A stretch of DNA of 64,000 nt from CATOSD01 sp965226695 (lineage in GTDB: Bacteria > Chloroflexota > Dehalococcoidia > Lucifugimonadales > CATOSD01): positions 2,976,001-3,040,000 of the forward strand of contig OZ245405.1 of the NCBI GenBank assembly GCA_965226695.1. Reading direction: 5' to 3'. Every line of letters starts with the position of its first letter. Within the stretch, counting starts at the first letter, position 1. This document shows positions 62,807 through 64,000 of this stretch, piece by piece. The notes under the pieces were generated by a model, which made no database searches, was not told the origin of the DNA, and saw only the letters and a program-made list of their open reading frames with translations. The translations under genes and the position numbers were made by a program.

Positions 62807-64000
62807 CTAGGCGTCGTCCACCGGGAACTCGCGCTCCATCTCGCCCATAGACGTGTCCAGGATGTCGATTATGTCGTCCACGATCTCCTTCGTGATCGTG
62901 AGCGGCGGGGACAGGACGATGGAGTCGCCGGCGCGGGTCGCCAGTCCGCTGTTTCTCAGCTTCTCCGTGAACGTCTTCGCGTACTCGCCCTGCGGGCCGC
63001 CCGGGTACGTCTCTTTGGTCCTGCGGTTCTTCACCATCTCGATGGACATCAGCAGGCCCATGCCTCCGCCCACGAAGCCGACCGACGGGTGGTTCTCCTG
63101 CAACACGGACATTGCCCGCTCGTACAGGTAGTTGCCCATGTCGTAGGAGTTCTGGACGAGGTTGTCGCGCTCAATTATCTCCAGATTCTTGAGCGCTGCG
63201 GTCATAACGGCCGGGTGGCCGCCGTAGGTCACCCCGTGCTGGAAGGCGGAGTTGGAGCCTTCGGCGTTGTCGAAGGCGTCGGCGACCTTCTTGGAGGCCA
63301 CCACGCCGCCTATCGGCAGCTCGCCGCCCGTTAGCGCCTTGGCCACGGTCATGATGTCGGCCTGGACTCCGAAACGCTGCATTCCGAACCAGCTCCCCAG
63401 CCTTCCGAATCCGCAGATGATCTCGTCGGCTATCAGCACCACGTCGTGCCGGTCGCAGATCTCGCGCACCTCCGGCCAGTACTCCTCGGCGGGAATCTGT
63501 GACCCGCCGGGAATGGGCGTCGCGATGAAGGCGGCCACGCTGTCCGCGCCCTCTCCCTTGATGATGTTCTCCAGCGACCTCGGACTCTGCATGCAGCAGT
63601 TTCCATTGTCGCGGTCCTGGTAACCCCACGGGCAGCGGTAGCAGTAGGGCGGGTCGACCTGGATGTTGCCCGGCGGGGTCATGGCCTCGAACAGTCCCGG
63701 GCTGCGTCTTCCCGCCGATCCCACGCTCATGGCGCCCCTGGTGGAGCCGTGGTACTGGCCCCTTCGTGAGATTATCTTGGTCTTCTGCGGCCTGCCCGAA
63801 ATGTACTGGTACTGCCGAGCCATCTTCAGGGCGATCTCCACGGCCTCGGAGCCACCGCCGCAGAAGAACGACCTTGTCATGTCCCCCGGTGCCAGTTCCG
63901 CCAGCTTACGCGACAACAGAATGCCCGGTATGCTGCTGTATGCGCCGGAATTGCTGTAGGCGAGTGTGGTCATCTGCTCGGCGACCGCGGCGGCCACCTC
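62807..64000 (-). CDS. Class III (aspartate/ornithine-type) aminotransferase, N-terminus beyond window
   Basis: At least 397 residues of a PLP fold-type I class III aminotransferase: FFCGGGSEAVEIALKMARQY, SRRGQYHGSTRGAMS, VVLIADEIICGFGRLG and the PLP lysine in TVAKALTGGELPIGGVV. The unusual CYRCPWGYQDRDNGNC segment is cysteine-rich and is known in some Chloroflexi/proteobacterial omega-aminotransferases. The start lies right of the window, so the first codons here are internal. Confidence 0.9.
   Translation of the reverse strand, partial: EVAAAVAEQMTTLAYSNSGAYSSIPGILLSRKLAELAPGDMTRSFFCGGGSEAVEIALKMARQYQYISGRPQKTKIISRRGQYHGSTRGAMSVGSAGRRSPGLFEAMTPPGNIQVDPPYCYRCPWGYQDRDNGNCCMQSPRSLENIIKGEGADSVAAFIATPIPGGSQIPAEEYWPEVREICDRHDVVLIADEIICGFGRLGSWFGMQRFGVQADIMTVAKALTGGELPIGGVVASKKVADAFDNAEGSNSAFQHGVTYGGHPAVMTAALKNLEIIERDNLVQNSYDMGNYLYERAMSVLQENHPSVGFVGGGMGLLMSIEMVKNRRTKETYPGGPQGEYAKTFTEKLRNSGLATRAGDSIVLSPPLTITKEIVDDIIDILDTSMGEMEREFPVDDA

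Overview
The window is high-GC bacterial chromosome. Gene content (KorAB, a LarA-family racemase, a luciferase-like flavin oxidoreductase, unimodular QueF, split class I fumarase, NiSOD) and frequent TTG/GTG starts fit a Chloroflexota/Dehalococcoidia-type (SAR202-like) genome; this placement is inference. I see no rRNA, tRNA or CRISPR array. Both edges cut a gene: a type III restriction subunit on the left and a class III aminotransferase on the right.

Layout. (a) 1-7797, minus strand: one defence operon. A type III methyltransferase (mod) comes first and its restriction subunit (res) last; between them sit two tandem copies of a three-gene module made of a TIR-domain protein, a small acidic protein and a PIN-domain toxin. 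(b) 8004-12903, minus: a GYD protein, a ThDP enzyme, SdhCD and two-subunit fumarase. (c) 13015-22352, minus: a tandem family of large FN3/Ig-like proteins with a phospholipase-A2-like His-Asp motif, each followed at once by a multipass membrane protein. Only the upstream copy has N-terminal repeats and a (damaged) signal peptide; the others are 5'-truncated. This is the architecture of a polymorphic toxin/immunity locus and is my main candidate for an undescribed system. (d) 23206-32696: apt, DinB-like, cytidylate-kinase-like, queF, ccmAB, korAB, aquaporin, PH-domain and MaoC-like genes. (e) 33014-37887: an island of decayed insertion sequences (IS1380, IS3, IS630) around an intact AT-richer AIPR abortive-infection gene. 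(f) 38027-64000: mostly housekeeping genes: larA-like/M20, radC, panE, sodN with a broken sodX, pcm-gatB-yvcK-secG-SAM hydroxide adenosyltransferase, a PIN/TRAM-ispD-ispF-cysS-glcD-like run, EVE, aldo/keto reductase and threonine synthase.

Small palindromic repeats are scattered between genes and inside the IS1380 pseudogene. Two short families appear to have inserted into older intergenic repeats and into coding sequence. Several accessory genes carry lesions (copy 1 and copy 2 of the FN3 family, sodX, M20 peptidase, PaREP1 copy 1, all IS elements), while the housekeeping genes read intact; this suggests real decay more than random sequence error, though single-base cases could still be errors.
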